Source: an uncultured bacterium (GTDB taxonomy: Bacteria > Bacillota_I > Bacilli_A > RF39 > UBA660). Taken from it: a stretch of 64,000 bases of DNA. The notes under the pieces were generated by a model. It was not told where the DNA came from and made no database searches. It saw only the letters and a list, made by a program, of their open reading frames with translations. Location of the stretch: NCBI GenBank assembly GCA_946560065.1, contig CAMNUE010000008.1:1-64000 (forward strand). The letters run 5' to 3'. This document shows, one piece after another, positions 1-9,687 of this stretch. A program made the translations under genes and the position numbers. Numbering within the stretch: position 1 is the first letter of the stretch; each line of letters opens with the position of its first letter.

Positions 1-59
1 ATACATACATACATACATACATACATACATACATACATACATACATACATACATACATA
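1..59. repeat. Tetranucleotide microsatellite (ATAC)n
   Basis: Fourteen perfect ATAC copies plus a partial copy start at the window edge, so the true length is unknown. Read on the minus strand this is (GTAT)n, placed just downstream of the last tail gene and probably ahead of the next phage gene. Every frame through the repeat is open and encodes a Met-Tyr-Val-Cys period, so copy-number change would shift frame for any ORF running through it. A short inverted repeat follows at about 66-86. Confidence 0.95.
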
Positions 60-107
60 AGGCTACAAGAATTAAAAATTCTTGTCAATAAGTTAAACAT
101 TATTTTA

Positions 108-1475
108 TCAACTCCATTCGTCAACTATGTCATAATCTAAAATTTGATTCCCACTTTCAAGAAAAACTGGAACATTAAATTGAAAATCTTCTTTTCCCCA
201 GTCGAAGACAGGTTCTCCAACAGAAACGGTCTTTTTACTTGTTATAGTCATCAATTTATCAGATGCAACTAATTCAAAATCATATTCTTTTCTGTAGTCA
301 AAAACTGTACCTAATGATTTTGCTGTAGTTCCATTGTTATAGGTATCATTGATTTTTGTTGGAGTTATAGTTGTATAGCTACTCCAAGTAGAAGAACTAT
401 GTTCTTTGTACCTATACTTCAAATTTAATGTATTTGTAACACTTCCAAATGTTTTATTGAAAAAGTTTCCATTGTATTCCAAAACAACTTCATTGTTAGT
501 CGGTTGACTTCTGTAAAAATTTGCATTTAAGGATAACTTTATATAATCAACTATTGTAAGAGTTTTTTCAATTGAATTAGAAACACCTCTAGAATCAGTT
601 GCACTTATTGTGAATTTTCCTGATTCTACTTTATTAATTGTTCCATTATCTGTTAAAATTTTTCCGTCTCCACATGTAATTTTTTTACTTTTTATTGTTG
701 CTTTGTTTTTTGCTGTTGCTGTCATTGTTACTTTTGCATTTGAGTAATACTTTATCAATTTTGTATTTGAACCTGTTAAGTTAGTAACAGTCGTATTCGT
801 ATCAACTATTGTAGCCGTTATTGTAGGTTTATTTTTTTCTGCATCTACAGAAACTTTAAATGTAGTTGTTTTACTTCCGATTGAATTTGAACCATTGAAA
901 GTTTGACAAGTTAAAGTACAAGTTGCACTACTTTTTGTTATTAATTTATCGTAAAAACTCGATGGGATGGTCCAACCACAATTGGTATCAACATTTTCTG
1001 CTACTGTTCCTGTTAAACCTTCAAAACTATAAGTTATTTTATGTTTGAAGCTAGATGTTGCTCTTGATATATTAATACTTGTAGCAGCTTCTACATAAGC
1101 ATCAGTTGCTGTAATTGAAGATGCCCTAGGAATGGTTGGAAGATTAATATAACCACTTGCCGTTCCACTAACAAAAGTAGTATTTAATGAACCATCCACA
1201 TAAACACCTGTTTTAGTCCCATCTGCATTATGTGAAATAGTAACATCTTGTTGAACTACCCAATGATCGCCCTTATTGTATCTAGTGCCTAATCCGTTAG
1301 TCTGTCCCCAAACTCGAGCACTACCACTAGACCATGCAATATAATTATTAGTTACATGTAAAATACCATAAAATCTAACAGTTGAAGTATTGTTTGCAAT
1401 ACTTTGACTTAGAAGGTCGTAAGCTATTTCATAATTACATCCATTTAGATATACTCTTCCTATTGAATTTGCCAT
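108..1475 (-). CDS. Phage tail-tip structural protein, DUF859-like
   Basis: 455 aa. The N-terminal ~110 residues (beta-rich, with many Trp, Tyr and Gly) followed by Ser/Thr-rich Ig-like repeats resemble the DUF859 siphovirus proteins found at the distal end of the tail, where they act in the tail tip or host contact. Its ATG overlaps the stop of the preceding tail gene (TAATG), with a GGGGGTAG ribosome site, so the two are translationally coupled. No enzymatic motif is visible. The function assignment rests on family resemblance and on position as the last structural gene. Confidence 0.7.
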   Translation of the reverse strand: MANSIGRVYLNGCNYEIAYDLLSQSIANNTSTVRFYGILHVTNNYIAWSSGSARVWGQTNGLGTRYNKGDHWVVQQDVTISHNADGTKTGVYVDGSLNTTFVSGTASGYINLPTIPRASSITATDAYVEAATSINISRATSSFKHKITYSFEGLTGTVAENVDTNCGWTIPSSFYDKLITKSSATCTLTCQTFNGSNSIGSKTTTFKVSVDAEKNKPTITATIVDTNTTVTNLTGSNTKLIKYYSNAKVTMTATAKNKATIKSKKITCGDGKILTDNGTINKVESGKFTISATDSRGVSNSIEKTLTIVDYIKLSLNANFYRSQPTNNEVVLEYNGNFFNKTFGSVTNTLNLKYRYKEHSSSTWSSYTTITPTKINDTYNNGTTAKSLGTVFDYRKEYDFELVASDKLMTITSKKTVSVGEPVFDWGKEDFQFNVPVFLESGNQILDYDIVDEWS

Positions 1476-4228
1476 TAGCTACCACCCCCAACAAAAAAAC
1501 AACCTGTACGGTTGCTTTTGTAATCTTCAAATCTTGAATTTTTTCCAATTGTCAAATAATTTCTTACTGTAATATTCTCAGCTCTAACGCCACTTGAATC
1601 GGCTCCAAGAACTTCCTCATCATCACGCTTAACGTACATACCTTCATTGTTCATTGAGTTATACATTTCTTCTCCATCCTTGGAAATATCTAATCCATTT
1701 TCATCAAAGGTATAACCTGTCGCGGTTTTTATTTTATTAACTCCATCGCTTAAAATAGAACCAACTTCGATTAAAACTTCGTTAGAAGCTAATTGAAGTG
1801 AGGAAAATTCTTCTTTTAATTGTTTTAAAGATTCTTCATTATGTTTTTGCAATGCATTTACTTCTTCGCCTGTAAGATAATTGTTTTTTAAATCTGTACT
1901 AACATTATTAATATTTGTATTTGCTTGATTTATATTTTCTTGCAGATTCATTAAGTCATCTTGAACATAAATCGAAGTATCATTCCAAGTATAGTCATCA
2001 AAATTATCTGAATCAGTTGGATTATCATCAACATAAGTTCCTTGCCATTTTGATGGTGTAGTTCCTAAAGAATAATTTTCCTGTAAACAAATTAAAGGAG
2101 TCAAATCTTGATTAATTAAATCATTTAAAATGTTTTCTCCTTCGTTTGCTGATGAACCAGTATTTTTCATAATAGTGACGCCTAAAAACGCTACATCAGA
2201 TAAAGTGATTGTATTTTCATTGTTGATAGCTCCTAGAGAATTGAGATAGTTACCCTCGCTATCATAAGTCCTAATAACAAACAAATAATTGCTGTTAAAG
2301 GTATTCAATATTAATACTGAATTAGAAGAAACTTCTATTAATTCTTTTAATCTAATTCTTTGTGGATATTCTTGCTTATTTCCATCCATTCCCCATTGTC
2401 CTAATTCCCAATCGTTAGGATTTTTACTTGCATAAGATATTGGAGTACTAAAGTGTTTTCCATTTTCACTCCACTTAATATGAAAATACGAGCTTGTTCC
2501 ATCTGCTCCTTGAATTCCCTGTGAACCATTATCACCTTTGATTTTAGACCAAGTATAAGCTGAATAAGACGTAGGAGGAGTTGGACTTGTTGTTGAAGAT
2601 ACTCCCATGTATTCTGTATCGTTGCTAGGAGCATTAGTCATGGGATTACCATCTGCATTTTTTGAGTATTTAACGTGAAAATAAGTGCTAATTCCATCAT
2701 TTCCTTTTTCCCCAGGCGCTCCATCTTTTCCAGAAGTACTCAAAACTATGTCTAACTTCTTAGTTACAAGATATGTTATTCCTTTTTCGATATACTTAAA
2801 TTCAATATTATATGTAGAATTAGTTATTGAATTAGAATTGCTCGTAGTAAATTTTATTTTTTCACTATCTTTATCAATAGTTATTCCATTTTCAATATCA
2901 CCTATGGTAATAACTGGATTTACCTGTCTCCCCTTAAAATATGCATAAAAATTAACATTATAAACTTTATTTTCTAAAGGTAATTTATTATGATTAACCG
3001 GAATCACAATATTATATTGAGATAAATCTACACTAAAATAATTAATAGTGTCTTCTAACTCTCCTATAAGTTCTTTTGAACTTGTAACATTAGCTTCAAT
3101 CTCATCTAATGAAAGCTTAAGGTTAGCTACTGTTTTTGAATTTTCATCGACTTCCTCAACAATTAATTCAATTTTCCCATCTATTTCATTTAACTTAGAT
3201 TGTACTCTTCTAAGCTTTTGTGAATTAGTTAATTTACTAACATTTGATTTCTTATTACTATCATTTAAAATTGTTTTATATTTCCCATAAAATCCATTAC
3301 CATATACCCATTCCTTCTGTGCGAAAGAAATTAAATTATTTACTTTTATAATATCCCCTTTATCAATTGAAGGATCACCCCAAACTTTTAATTCTAAACT
3401 TTGATAAGTTAATCCCTCTATAACCTCAAATATTCTATTAACTTCTTCTTGAGTGCAAGAGAAAGGAGAATCAGAATCTAAATATATTGTTTCTCCACTA
3501 TCATCTCCAACTTCAAATTTCTGAGTTGCATTTTCATATATTAACTTACTTATAGTTCTCTGCTTATTTGTTGTATATTCTCCTATTTTGTTTAAAGGCA
3601 GATTTATGGTGTCTACTTCATCGAATGATTTAATCTCTAACTTTCCATCTCTAGTTATACTAGCAAATCCCCCACATCTTTCACTTATTAAAGATAAGTA
3701 AGTCCTAGCTGATATAGAATTGTCGTAAACATTAACTAATATATCACCATTAACAATGCTTTCATTTTTTAAAACAACTCCACATTTTTCACAAATATAT
3801 TGTAACAATTGATAACGTGTACAAGGAACTATTGAACTAAAATCTACTTCAATATTAAATTTATCCATATAATCATATAATGTGAATTTTGTATATAATT
3901 TTGAATTATTATCTACTTTTTTCACAATATATTTGCCTAAAGGAATAGTTTCTTCACTTGTTTCTGATAAAGAAAGAGTATAATCAATATTAACTTCTTC
4001 AAATCCACCAATTCCAATTAAAGCTTCATTATCTAATTCTAAACAAATTTCAGATATTGCTGCACCACCTAATGCAAAGTAATCAGTCTCAAAAATATTT
4101 TCTTTTAAACTAAAGCTTCTAACATAATCATTATTGATTAATTTGTTGTTGATTGTTATTTTAAGGGAATGATTACTATTTTCATCATAAATTAAAGTCT
4201 TGTAATTTTCACTTGTTAAGTAAGACAT
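1475..4228 (-). CDS. Phage tail protein with collagen-like and repeated modules (probable antireceptor)
   Basis: 917 aa from the ATG at 4228. An upstream in-frame ATG at 4282 would overlap the previous gene by 52 bases, while 4228 starts two bases after its stop and has a GAAAGTGAG site. The first ~350 residues look like the tail-associated domain of siphovirus minor structural proteins. Coiled-coil follows (about 345-395), then a Gly-X-Y stretch (GKDGAPGEKGNDG) and two related modules starting STYFHVK and SSYFHIK, and a helical C-terminal part. This layout is typical of tail fibre or receptor-binding proteins. Receptor binding itself is inferred. Confidence 0.75.
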   Translation of the reverse strand: MSYLTSENYKTLIYDENSNHSLKITINNKLINNDYVRSFSLKENIFETDYFALGGAAISEICLELDNEALIGIGGFEEVNIDYTLSLSETSEETIPLGKYIVKKVDNNSKLYTKFTLYDYMDKFNIEVDFSSIVPCTRYQLLQYICEKCGVVLKNESIVNGDILVNVYDNSISARTYLSLISERCGGFASITRDGKLEIKSFDEVDTINLPLNKIGEYTTNKQRTISKLIYENATQKFEVGDDSGETIYLDSDSPFSCTQEEVNRIFEVIEGLTYQSLELKVWGDPSIDKGDIIKVNNLISFAQKEWVYGNGFYGKYKTILNDSNKKSNVSKLTNSQKLRRVQSKLNEIDGKIELIVEEVDENSKTVANLKLSLDEIEANVTSSKELIGELEDTINYFSVDLSQYNIVIPVNHNKLPLENKVYNVNFYAYFKGRQVNPVITIGDIENGITIDKDSEKIKFTTSNSNSITNSTYNIEFKYIEKGITYLVTKKLDIVLSTSGKDGAPGEKGNDGISTYFHVKYSKNADGNPMTNAPSNDTEYMGVSSTTSPTPPTSYSAYTWSKIKGDNGSQGIQGADGTSSYFHIKWSENGKHFSTPISYASKNPNDWELGQWGMDGNKQEYPQRIRLKELIEVSSNSVLILNTFNSNYLFVIRTYDSEGNYLNSLGAINNENTITLSDVAFLGVTIMKNTGSSANEGENILNDLINQDLTPLICLQENYSLGTTPSKWQGTYVDDNPTDSDNFDDYTWNDTSIYVQDDLMNLQENINQANTNINNVSTDLKNNYLTGEEVNALQKHNEESLKQLKEEFSSLQLASNEVLIEVGSILSDGVNKIKTATGYTFDENGLDISKDGEEMYNSMNNEGMYVKRDDEEVLGADSSGVRAENITVRNYLTIGKNSRFEDYKSNRTGCFFVGGGS

Positions 4229-4230
4229 AT

Positions 4231-4617
4231 TTATTGACCGCTCACTTTCTCTTTTTGTGAACAAGTAAAAGATACTTTCCATTTAGTTTTTGTACTTTGT
4301 TCTATTTCATCAGTAGAAATCATATTACAACTTCTTTTAGCACATCTAAAATTAGCATTTAAAATTTTCCCTCCTAGAATTGGGCATTTTATTTCAAGTG
4401 GCATTGGATTAATCCATGTTAAAGCCATTATGTGTTCTGCTTCTTCTTCAGTTAAATAATCAAAAGAAAAAGAGCATTTAACCATGCCCTTTGCTAATGT
4501 CCTATCTATCAAACTTGCATTAATTGTAGATCTGTAGCTATCTAAATCTATATCATCAATGTTTATATTAAATTGGGAAGGAGATTTTTGAACCTCTCCA
4601 TTAAATTTCCAAATCAT
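4231..4617 (-). CDS. Small phage tail protein (DUF6711-like)
   Basis: 128 aa. It opens with a beta-strand-rich segment (KFNGEVQKSPSQFNINIDDID) resembling short tail-hub proteins called DUF6711 in Firmicute phages, and has three Cys residues in the C-terminal half. It sits between the tape measure gene, whose stop it overlaps (TAATG), and the large tail protein, where distal-tail components are usually encoded. The role is inferred from position. Confidence 0.55.
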   Translation of the reverse strand: MIWKFNGEVQKSPSQFNINIDDIDLDSYRSTINASLIDRTLAKGMVKCSFSFDYLTEEEAEHIMALTWINPMPLEIKCPILGGKILNANFRCAKRSCNMISTDEIEQSTKTKWKVSFTCSQKEKVSGQ

Positions 4618-7472
4618 TATTCTACCTCCTTGATAACAGATACTCCGTTACGCTCACTTTTATCGTTAATATAGTCTATAGCATCATCATAGAAATTTTC
4701 TCCAGCTACATTTATACAAAGTTTATCTATTCTTGTTCCATTTCCTTCAAACATAAATTCACTTAAAACATCTCTAAATGACATCTTCATCATACTTACT
4801 GGTGAAACAATCTCGGGATCATGTCTAGCATTAGGATATTCACCAATAATTGCATGAGTTTCTTCATATGCTACATCTCCTGTTGCTAACCTTGGAAGTT
4901 TTACTGTACTAATTGCTTCAAAACTAAAGTTCTTGATGCCTACTGCTTTAAGTACAGAATTACCTAAATTTCTAAGTGGTTTTAAAATTGAATTTAAACC
5001 CTTTATAACTATATTAATCATACTTTCAAATCCAGCAATAATTGTATTAATTATTCCAGATATTACAGACCAAATACTGTTCCATATTCCTACAACAATT
5101 GATTTGATACCATTCCAAGCTTTACGCCAATCTCCAGTAAATACGCCACTTATAAAGTCAGCTATTCCTTTAATAATATCTATTATTCCACCTATAAATC
5201 CCATTAATCCTTTTATTACGGGCTCTAGGAGATTCTTAATAATTTTTATTATTTCATCTACTACTGGTTTTACAGTATTCCATATATCCATTATTGCATT
5301 AATTATAGAATTTAATGCTGGGATTAATTTATCATCAATAACTGGTTTAACATATTTACTATACATTTCTAATAGCCAATCACACACATCTTTAGCAATA
5401 TTAAAAATATCTTCAATACCTTTGAATATTTTATCAAGAGCTTCTTGAAATTCTGGGCTTACTACCCATTGCAATATACTATCAATTATTTCATTAGCAA
5501 ATTTTTGAATATCATTAAAAATATCACAAATTGCTTGTAATATTCCTTTACCACTATCTCCATTTTGCCATGCATGTGTAAACGCATCAGCAATAGCTTC
5601 TATGCTATCATAGAACATAGTTCCAAATTCAATAGCATCTGAAAATATAGTAGTAAAAGTTCCATTTGATGCAATAGAATTTATATCATCTAAAACCACA
5701 TTAATAGCTTCATGAATTGCGTTCCAAGAATCAAACATACTTTGTACATAATCAGTTCCAGCACCATTATTATTCCAAGCTTCAGATAATGCAGTACCTA
5801 TATTACCAATTAGATTAAATATTTCTTGAAAAGTTATCAACCAATTACTAACAAATTCAGTTCCTGTTCCATTAGTCCAAACTTCCATGAAACTACTACC
5901 TATTGATTTAGCTGTTTCTTTAATTCCTTCTAAGGCAAATTTCATGCTTTCAATAACGTTAGCACCTTCTAATTCCCATGCCTCTTTAAATGGCTTAAAT
6001 ATATCAGATAAAATGCCTCTAATTTTATCTAACATTGCTTCAAATGGAGACATATCAATTGAATCTGTAGTTATTGGAGTGAAATCAGAGCCTCCACCTC
6101 CACCTGATCCTGATGAAAGATTATCAATGTCATCTATTCCAGATAATTGTTTACTAGCGCTTGCAGCACCCTTAGTAGATTTAGCTTGTTTATCTAACGC
6201 CTTTGCATTAGCACGAGCAACTAAATCTATTCCAGTTAAAGCTTTTACAAAAGTTGCAACTACACTCACTAACTTAGTAAATAATCCAACTACATATTCT
6301 ATTACTGGTGCTAATAAACTTCCTAAAACATTCCAACAATTTTGAATTGATGCACTTAATTGAGTATCAAAACTTAAATATTGTTGTGCTGCTCTACTTA
6401 TAGCAGTAAAAGCTCCACGTACACTCAATAAAGATAATGCGAATTTTCTAATTGATTTTATTCCATTAGAAAAGCTTTTTCCAATTTCGCTTAGTCCTTT
6501 ACTTCTATTTTTAGTTTTTTCACTTTCAGTACCAGCATTTCTAATTTTATTTATAAATTCTCCAATTTTTCCTATTGGTTTACTAATAGAATCTTTTACT
6601 TGTAAAAATGAATTTTTTGTAACCTTACCTACATTTTGGGCAATTGGAGATACTTCACCAATTTTTTGTTTAATAGATTGAAGTTTATTATATATTCCAT
6701 CAGTTTTAATTAAAAAAGCATCTCGAATATTTTCTCTTATTTTTCCAAATCCAACTCCAAATTCTTGTACTTTTACTTTCACTTGTCCTAGTAAAGAACT
6801 TGAATCATTTAGACGGCTTTTCATTTCATCAATTGATTGTTTTATAATTGGTATAGTTTGATACATTTGCATACCAATTGTTTTTATTTGTTCTCTAATA
6901 GTTAAAGTGTCAAAGTTTTTTAGATTATTCTCTAGTAGCTCAAATTGTTGCTTTGCACTATTTGTAGTACTATTTATTGAATCGTCAAATGCTTTTGTAT
7001 TGGCTTTTGGAATCGTTACTTCATATTTCGTATCAGCTGGATCACCTAAAGCATTAAGTGGTCCTTCATCTTTTTCTTCTTTTTCTTTTGATAGTATAGC
7101 TTGATTGTATTTTTCATTAAAATCTCCTTTTTCTGGAGTATAATCAAAACTAACACCATCCATAGTAATTTTTATTTTTCTTAATTGATTTTGAGCTTCT
7201 TTTAAATTATCCAAATTAATAATTTTATCTTGTCCATTAATGAAAACTTTTCTTGCTTCTTTTTGAACATTTTTGCATTCTGATTTTGCATTTTTTAATG
7301 AATCACTTACTCCTTCAAAATAGTTCTTATCATTCATACTTTTAAATTCTTTTTGTATTGAATCAACCATTTTAGAAGTTTCTTTTGTAATTCGTTGCAA
7401 ATCTTTTTTTACTTCTTCTACTTTTGCTCGTACAATTATATCTATTTCTTCTATAATCTTGTTATTATCCAT
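4617..7472 (-). CDS. Tail tape measure protein
   Basis: 951 aa, the largest head-to-tail protein, directly downstream of the tail chaperone genes. The first ~400 residues are charged and helical; a Gly/Ser linker (SGSGGGGGSDF) near residue 460 precedes a long series of amphipathic helices, with a hydrophobic region around residues 740-840 (repeated Ile/Trp/Gly segments). No lytic transglycosylase or peptidase motif is evident. In siphoviruses this protein sets tail length and is ejected during DNA delivery; from its length a tail of roughly 140 nm would be expected by the usual ~1.5 Å per residue rule. Confidence 0.9.
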   Translation of the reverse strand: MDNNKIIEEIDIIVRAKVEEVKKDLQRITKETSKMVDSIQKEFKSMNDKNYFEGVSDSLKNAKSECKNVQKEARKVFINGQDKIINLDNLKEAQNQLRKIKITMDGVSFDYTPEKGDFNEKYNQAILSKEKEEKDEGPLNALGDPADTKYEVTIPKANTKAFDDSINSTTNSAKQQFELLENNLKNFDTLTIREQIKTIGMQMYQTIPIIKQSIDEMKSRLNDSSSLLGQVKVKVQEFGVGFGKIRENIRDAFLIKTDGIYNKLQSIKQKIGEVSPIAQNVGKVTKNSFLQVKDSISKPIGKIGEFINKIRNAGTESEKTKNRSKGLSEIGKSFSNGIKSIRKFALSLLSVRGAFTAISRAAQQYLSFDTQLSASIQNCWNVLGSLLAPVIEYVVGLFTKLVSVVATFVKALTGIDLVARANAKALDKQAKSTKGAASASKQLSGIDDIDNLSSGSGGGGGSDFTPITTDSIDMSPFEAMLDKIRGILSDIFKPFKEAWELEGANVIESMKFALEGIKETAKSIGSSFMEVWTNGTGTEFVSNWLITFQEIFNLIGNIGTALSEAWNNNGAGTDYVQSMFDSWNAIHEAINVVLDDINSIASNGTFTTIFSDAIEFGTMFYDSIEAIADAFTHAWQNGDSGKGILQAICDIFNDIQKFANEIIDSILQWVVSPEFQEALDKIFKGIEDIFNIAKDVCDWLLEMYSKYVKPVIDDKLIPALNSIINAIMDIWNTVKPVVDEIIKIIKNLLEPVIKGLMGFIGGIIDIIKGIADFISGVFTGDWRKAWNGIKSIVVGIWNSIWSVISGIINTIIAGFESMINIVIKGLNSILKPLRNLGNSVLKAVGIKNFSFEAISTVKLPRLATGDVAYEETHAIIGEYPNARHDPEIVSPVSMMKMSFRDVLSEFMFEGNGTRIDKLCINVAGENFYDDAIDYINDKSERNGVSVIKEVE

Positions 7473-7485
7473 GTGAACCTCCTTT

Positions 7486-7965
7486 CTATTTCATACTTCT
7501 AAGAATTTTTATTTGCTCTTCTGGAGTTTGCTGATGATAAGTAGGTTCTAATTCCTTTTCAAATAAACTTTTGAATGTATTTCTTACTAGACTTATTCCT
7601 TTAGGTCTTTTTCTTCCAATAACATCAATAATCTTGTTACCTAAAGCATCAAAAAGAACTATATTTTTTTTATAGTCCTCTTCACTTTTTGAATTATTTG
7701 ATTTTACAAACACATATAGTTCTCTATAAGTACAATCCCAAAACTCACTAGGTTTCATTCCGTACTTATAACACAATGGCTCTATTTGATAAATTAAATC
7801 TTTATAGTCATTAGATTCATCTATCCTAAGTAACCTTTGAATTCTTCCTGTGCTATCGTATCTACTGCTTTTTGTGCTGATTCTTTCACTATCTCTTTGA
7901 AGTCGATGTTTATCATTGGACTGTTCATTTCTTTTTTCAATTCTTCCTTGCTCATCTTCTTTTTG
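7486..7965 (-). CDS. Tail assembly chaperone, downstream part (gpT-like), read by -1 frameshift
   Basis: The frame is open from a TGA at 7978-7980 down to 7486. It has no ATG anywhere; the only conventional start is a TTG at 7776 with no ribosome site, and it falls in the middle of a natural-looking segment (DLIYQIEPLCYKYGMKP). This is the classic pattern of a gpT part made only as a G-T fusion. Slipping at the T-TTT-TTC site would join 102 residues of the upstream chaperone to 159 residues here (261 aa). The segment CYKYGMKPSEFWDCTYREL is typical of the second tail chaperone of Firmicute phages. Confidence 0.7.
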   Translation of the reverse strand, partial: QKEDEQGRIEKRNEQSNDKHRLQRDSERISTKSSRYDSTGRIQRLLRIDESNDYKDLIYQIEPLCYKYGMKPSEFWDCTYRELYVFVKSNNSKSEEDYKKNIVLFDALGNKIIDVIGRKRPKGISLVRNTFKSLFEKELEPTYHQQTPEEQIKILRSMK

Positions 7966-8270
7966 AAAAAACCCATCTCATTAGTCACCTTTATAACTTC
8001 TTTATAAATATCTTCGTATGACATATTTTCATTTTCTTTTAATTCATCTAAATAATCATAAACTGAATCAACCGATTTAAAGACAGAACTTTTGTCTTCA
8101 TATTCAGCGAAAGCTTTTATTAACTCTGCTAATACTTTTAAATTTATATCTGTTAAACCTCCAAATATTAATTCATTTAAATTTTTTGCTTTTAATCTTT
8201 CAGTTAAATTTATAACCTTTCTTGTTCTAGGTATTAATTTAAATTCTTTTTCATCATATTTATAAATCAT
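7821..8270 (-). CDS. Tail assembly chaperone, upstream part (gpG-like)
   Basis: 149 aa, acidic and helical, between the major tail protein and the tape measure gene, where tail chaperones are always encoded. It ends at a TAG. About 47 codons before the end it contains a canonical -1 slippery heptamer giving the G-T fusion. Chaperones of this type coat the tape measure before tube assembly and are absent from the virion. The call rests on position, size and the frameshift arrangement. Confidence 0.75.
   Translation of the reverse strand: MIYKYDEKEFKLIPRTRKVINLTERLKAKNLNELIFGGLTDINLKVLAELIKAFAEYEDKSSVFKSVDSVYDYLDELKENENMSYEDIYKEVIKVTNEMGFFKKKMSKEELKKEMNSPMINIDFKEIVKESAQKAVDTIAQEEFKGYLG
7965..7971 (-). 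other. Candidate -1 ribosomal frameshift site T-TTT-TTC
   Basis: On the minus strand, in the frame of the upstream chaperone, codons GGT-TTT-TTC give the heptamer X-XXY-YYZ with X and Y both T. The -1 frame has a stop two codons earlier (7978-7980) and then stays open for 160 codons, so the site lies at the earliest useful point. The heptamer is followed by AAAAAGAAG; I did not find a clear stimulatory hairpin. Confidence 0.6.
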
Positions 8271-8285
8271 TTTTTCCTCCTATAT

Positions 8286-8313
8286 AAAAAAAGACCCCTA
8301 CGCTGTTGTAGGG
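8286..8313 (-). terminator. Rho-independent terminator after the major tail protein
   Basis: CCCTAC-loop-GTAGGG hairpin followed by GTC and seven T on the minus strand. It overlaps the last codons of the major tail protein gene and would lower transcription into the chaperone and tape measure genes, fitting the high demand for tube protein. Confidence 0.7.
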
Positions 8314-8753
8314 AATCCTTTTGTCTCATTAACTTTGCTACTTCTATAAATAGTTAAGTTTTCCTTTAATAAATCATCTATAGCTATAGTATCCATACCC
8401 ATATCACAAGCACCAGTGAAATTAAATACTAATGGTTTTCCAGTTGTAGTAGCAGTTGCATCTGGTAATTTTATAAACCAAAAAACCTCTTCATCACTAT
8501 TAGCAAGAGTCGTCAATGTGTCATGTTGACTTTCTGTAAACAGCAATGGAATAGTTAAAGTTTCTGCTTTTCTACTACCTTTTGCTTGTTGCTCTTCTTC
8601 TAAATCAAGTGCATTATAAGTAATTGCTTCTTTTGCACTCTTTAGAGGTGGTATTTCTTGTACATAAGCTACTTGAGTTTTTTCCCCAGTTAAACTTGTC
8701 GCATACCATAATGTACTTAAAGTACTAACTTTTGGAGTAGTTCCATTTTCCAT
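8298..8753 (-). CDS. Major tail (tube) protein
   Basis: 151 aa from the ATG at 8753, chosen over an ATG at 8783 because GGAAAGGA lies 10 bases upstream of 8753. The sequence is Thr/Ala-rich with beta-strand character (PKVSTLSTLWYAT, ETLTIPLLFTE), as in siphovirus tube proteins. It sits between the tail-completion protein and the tail chaperones, and carries its own terminator. Hexamers of this protein would form the tail tube. Confidence 0.8.
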   Translation of the reverse strand: MENGTTPKVSTLSTLWYATSLTGEKTQVAYVQEIPPLKSAKEAITYNALDLEEEQQAKGSRKAETLTIPLLFTESQHDTLTTLANSDEEVFWFIKLPDATATTTGKPLVFNFTGACDMGMDTIAIDDLLKENLTIYRSSKVNETKGFPTTA

Positions 8754-8796
8754 AATATCATTCCTTTCCATATAAAAAGACATCTATTAAAATGTC

Positions 8797-9180
8797 TTAT
8801 TTCACTCTTTCAAATGTGTTAGTTAATCCATTATAATTAACTTCATATCTTCCACCATATCTATGTTTCTTTGTAACCTCATCATACAAATCAATTGATC
8901 CTCCGATTTGAATAAAATTACTATCACGCAACTTTTTATTTGTATCTTGGAATAATTTCATTGATTCATATTTTGAATTAGTCCACCACTCAATTGATAT
9001 GGAGAATCTTGTATAAACTGGGATATTATTTTCAGTAAGCTTTATTGACTGCATTGGATTATTAACTACACCAATAGGAAAAGATTCCTTTGTATCTGGA
9101 TTATTTAAAGTTATATTTCCCAATGATTCAATTTGTCTTACAACATATCTTGTAAATTCTTCAATACTCAATTCATACAT
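8797..9180 (-). CDS. Tail terminator / tail completion protein
   Basis: 127 aa. It is the third small gene in the neck cluster, directly before the tube protein, the usual place of the tail terminator. The sequence begins with a helix (YELSIEEFTRYVVRQIESLG), then beta strands with SIEWWTNSKYESMKLF, which fits the fold of tail-terminator proteins (gpU/Gp17 types). Assigned by position and secondary-structure impression. Confidence 0.6.
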   Translation of the reverse strand: MYELSIEEFTRYVVRQIESLGNITLNNPDTKESFPIGVVNNPMQSIKLTENNIPVYTRFSISIEWWTNSKYESMKLFQDTNKKLRDSNFIQIGGSIDLYDEVTKKHRYGGRYEVNYNGLTNTFERVK

Positions 9181-9184
9181 TTTA

Positions 9185-9685
9185 TCACCTTAATTCTTTT
9201 GCCATAGCACTTGCAAATATCTTTACTGCACTATCTTCTAGTTCAAAAGCAGTTGGTCTCATAAATGGATATGGCTTAGTAGCAAACATAATATAAAATA
9301 ATTCACCTTCAATGTTTATTAATCTTTGTGGGGCAAATTCTTTTCCTTTTTCATCTGCTATAGATTTAGGTAAAAACCAATATTTAAAACCACTTTTAAG
9401 AAATGTCTCTGTATGACCTATGTGAGGTAATTCTGCTTCTGTTCCTGTTCCATATTCCAAAAACATCGCATAATCAAAATTAGTATAAAGTTTACCTTCA
9501 ATACCAAAATTTGTAACATTCAACTCAAATAGTATTGAGTTTTCATCCTTACTACCTCTTTTATTTTTTAGTGCAATTTCTTTTGCATGTTTCATGACAG
9601 TTTCCATAGTTGTTGGTAAAGCCTTCTCGATGTTATTAATAATTCTTTTACTATAATTTTTTCTTTTTATGGTACAAGAATACAT
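9185..9685 (-). CDS. HK97 gp10-type neck protein
   Basis: 166 aa. The signature FDYAMFLEYGTG and the C-terminal PYPFMRPTAFELE are hallmarks of the HK97 gp10 / SPP1 gp16-gp17 neck family, which joins the head to the tail. A ~50-residue segment between these motifs (GHTETFLKSGFKYWFLPKS) is longer than usual. It starts 3 bases after the stop of the previous gene, in a tight operon of neck proteins. Confidence 0.8.
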   Translation of the reverse strand: MYSCTIKRKNYSKRIINNIEKALPTTMETVMKHAKEIALKNKRGSKDENSILFELNVTNFGIEGKLYTNFDYAMFLEYGTGTEAELPHIGHTETFLKSGFKYWFLPKSIADEKGKEFAPQRLINIEGELFYIMFATKPYPFMRPTAFELEDSAVKIFASAMAKELR

Positions 9686-9687
9686 TC

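Noticed and set aside
4933..5448. Plus-strand ORF opposite the tape measure gene
   Set aside because: Ile/Pro-rich antisense shadow of the amphipathic repeats; no ribosome site.
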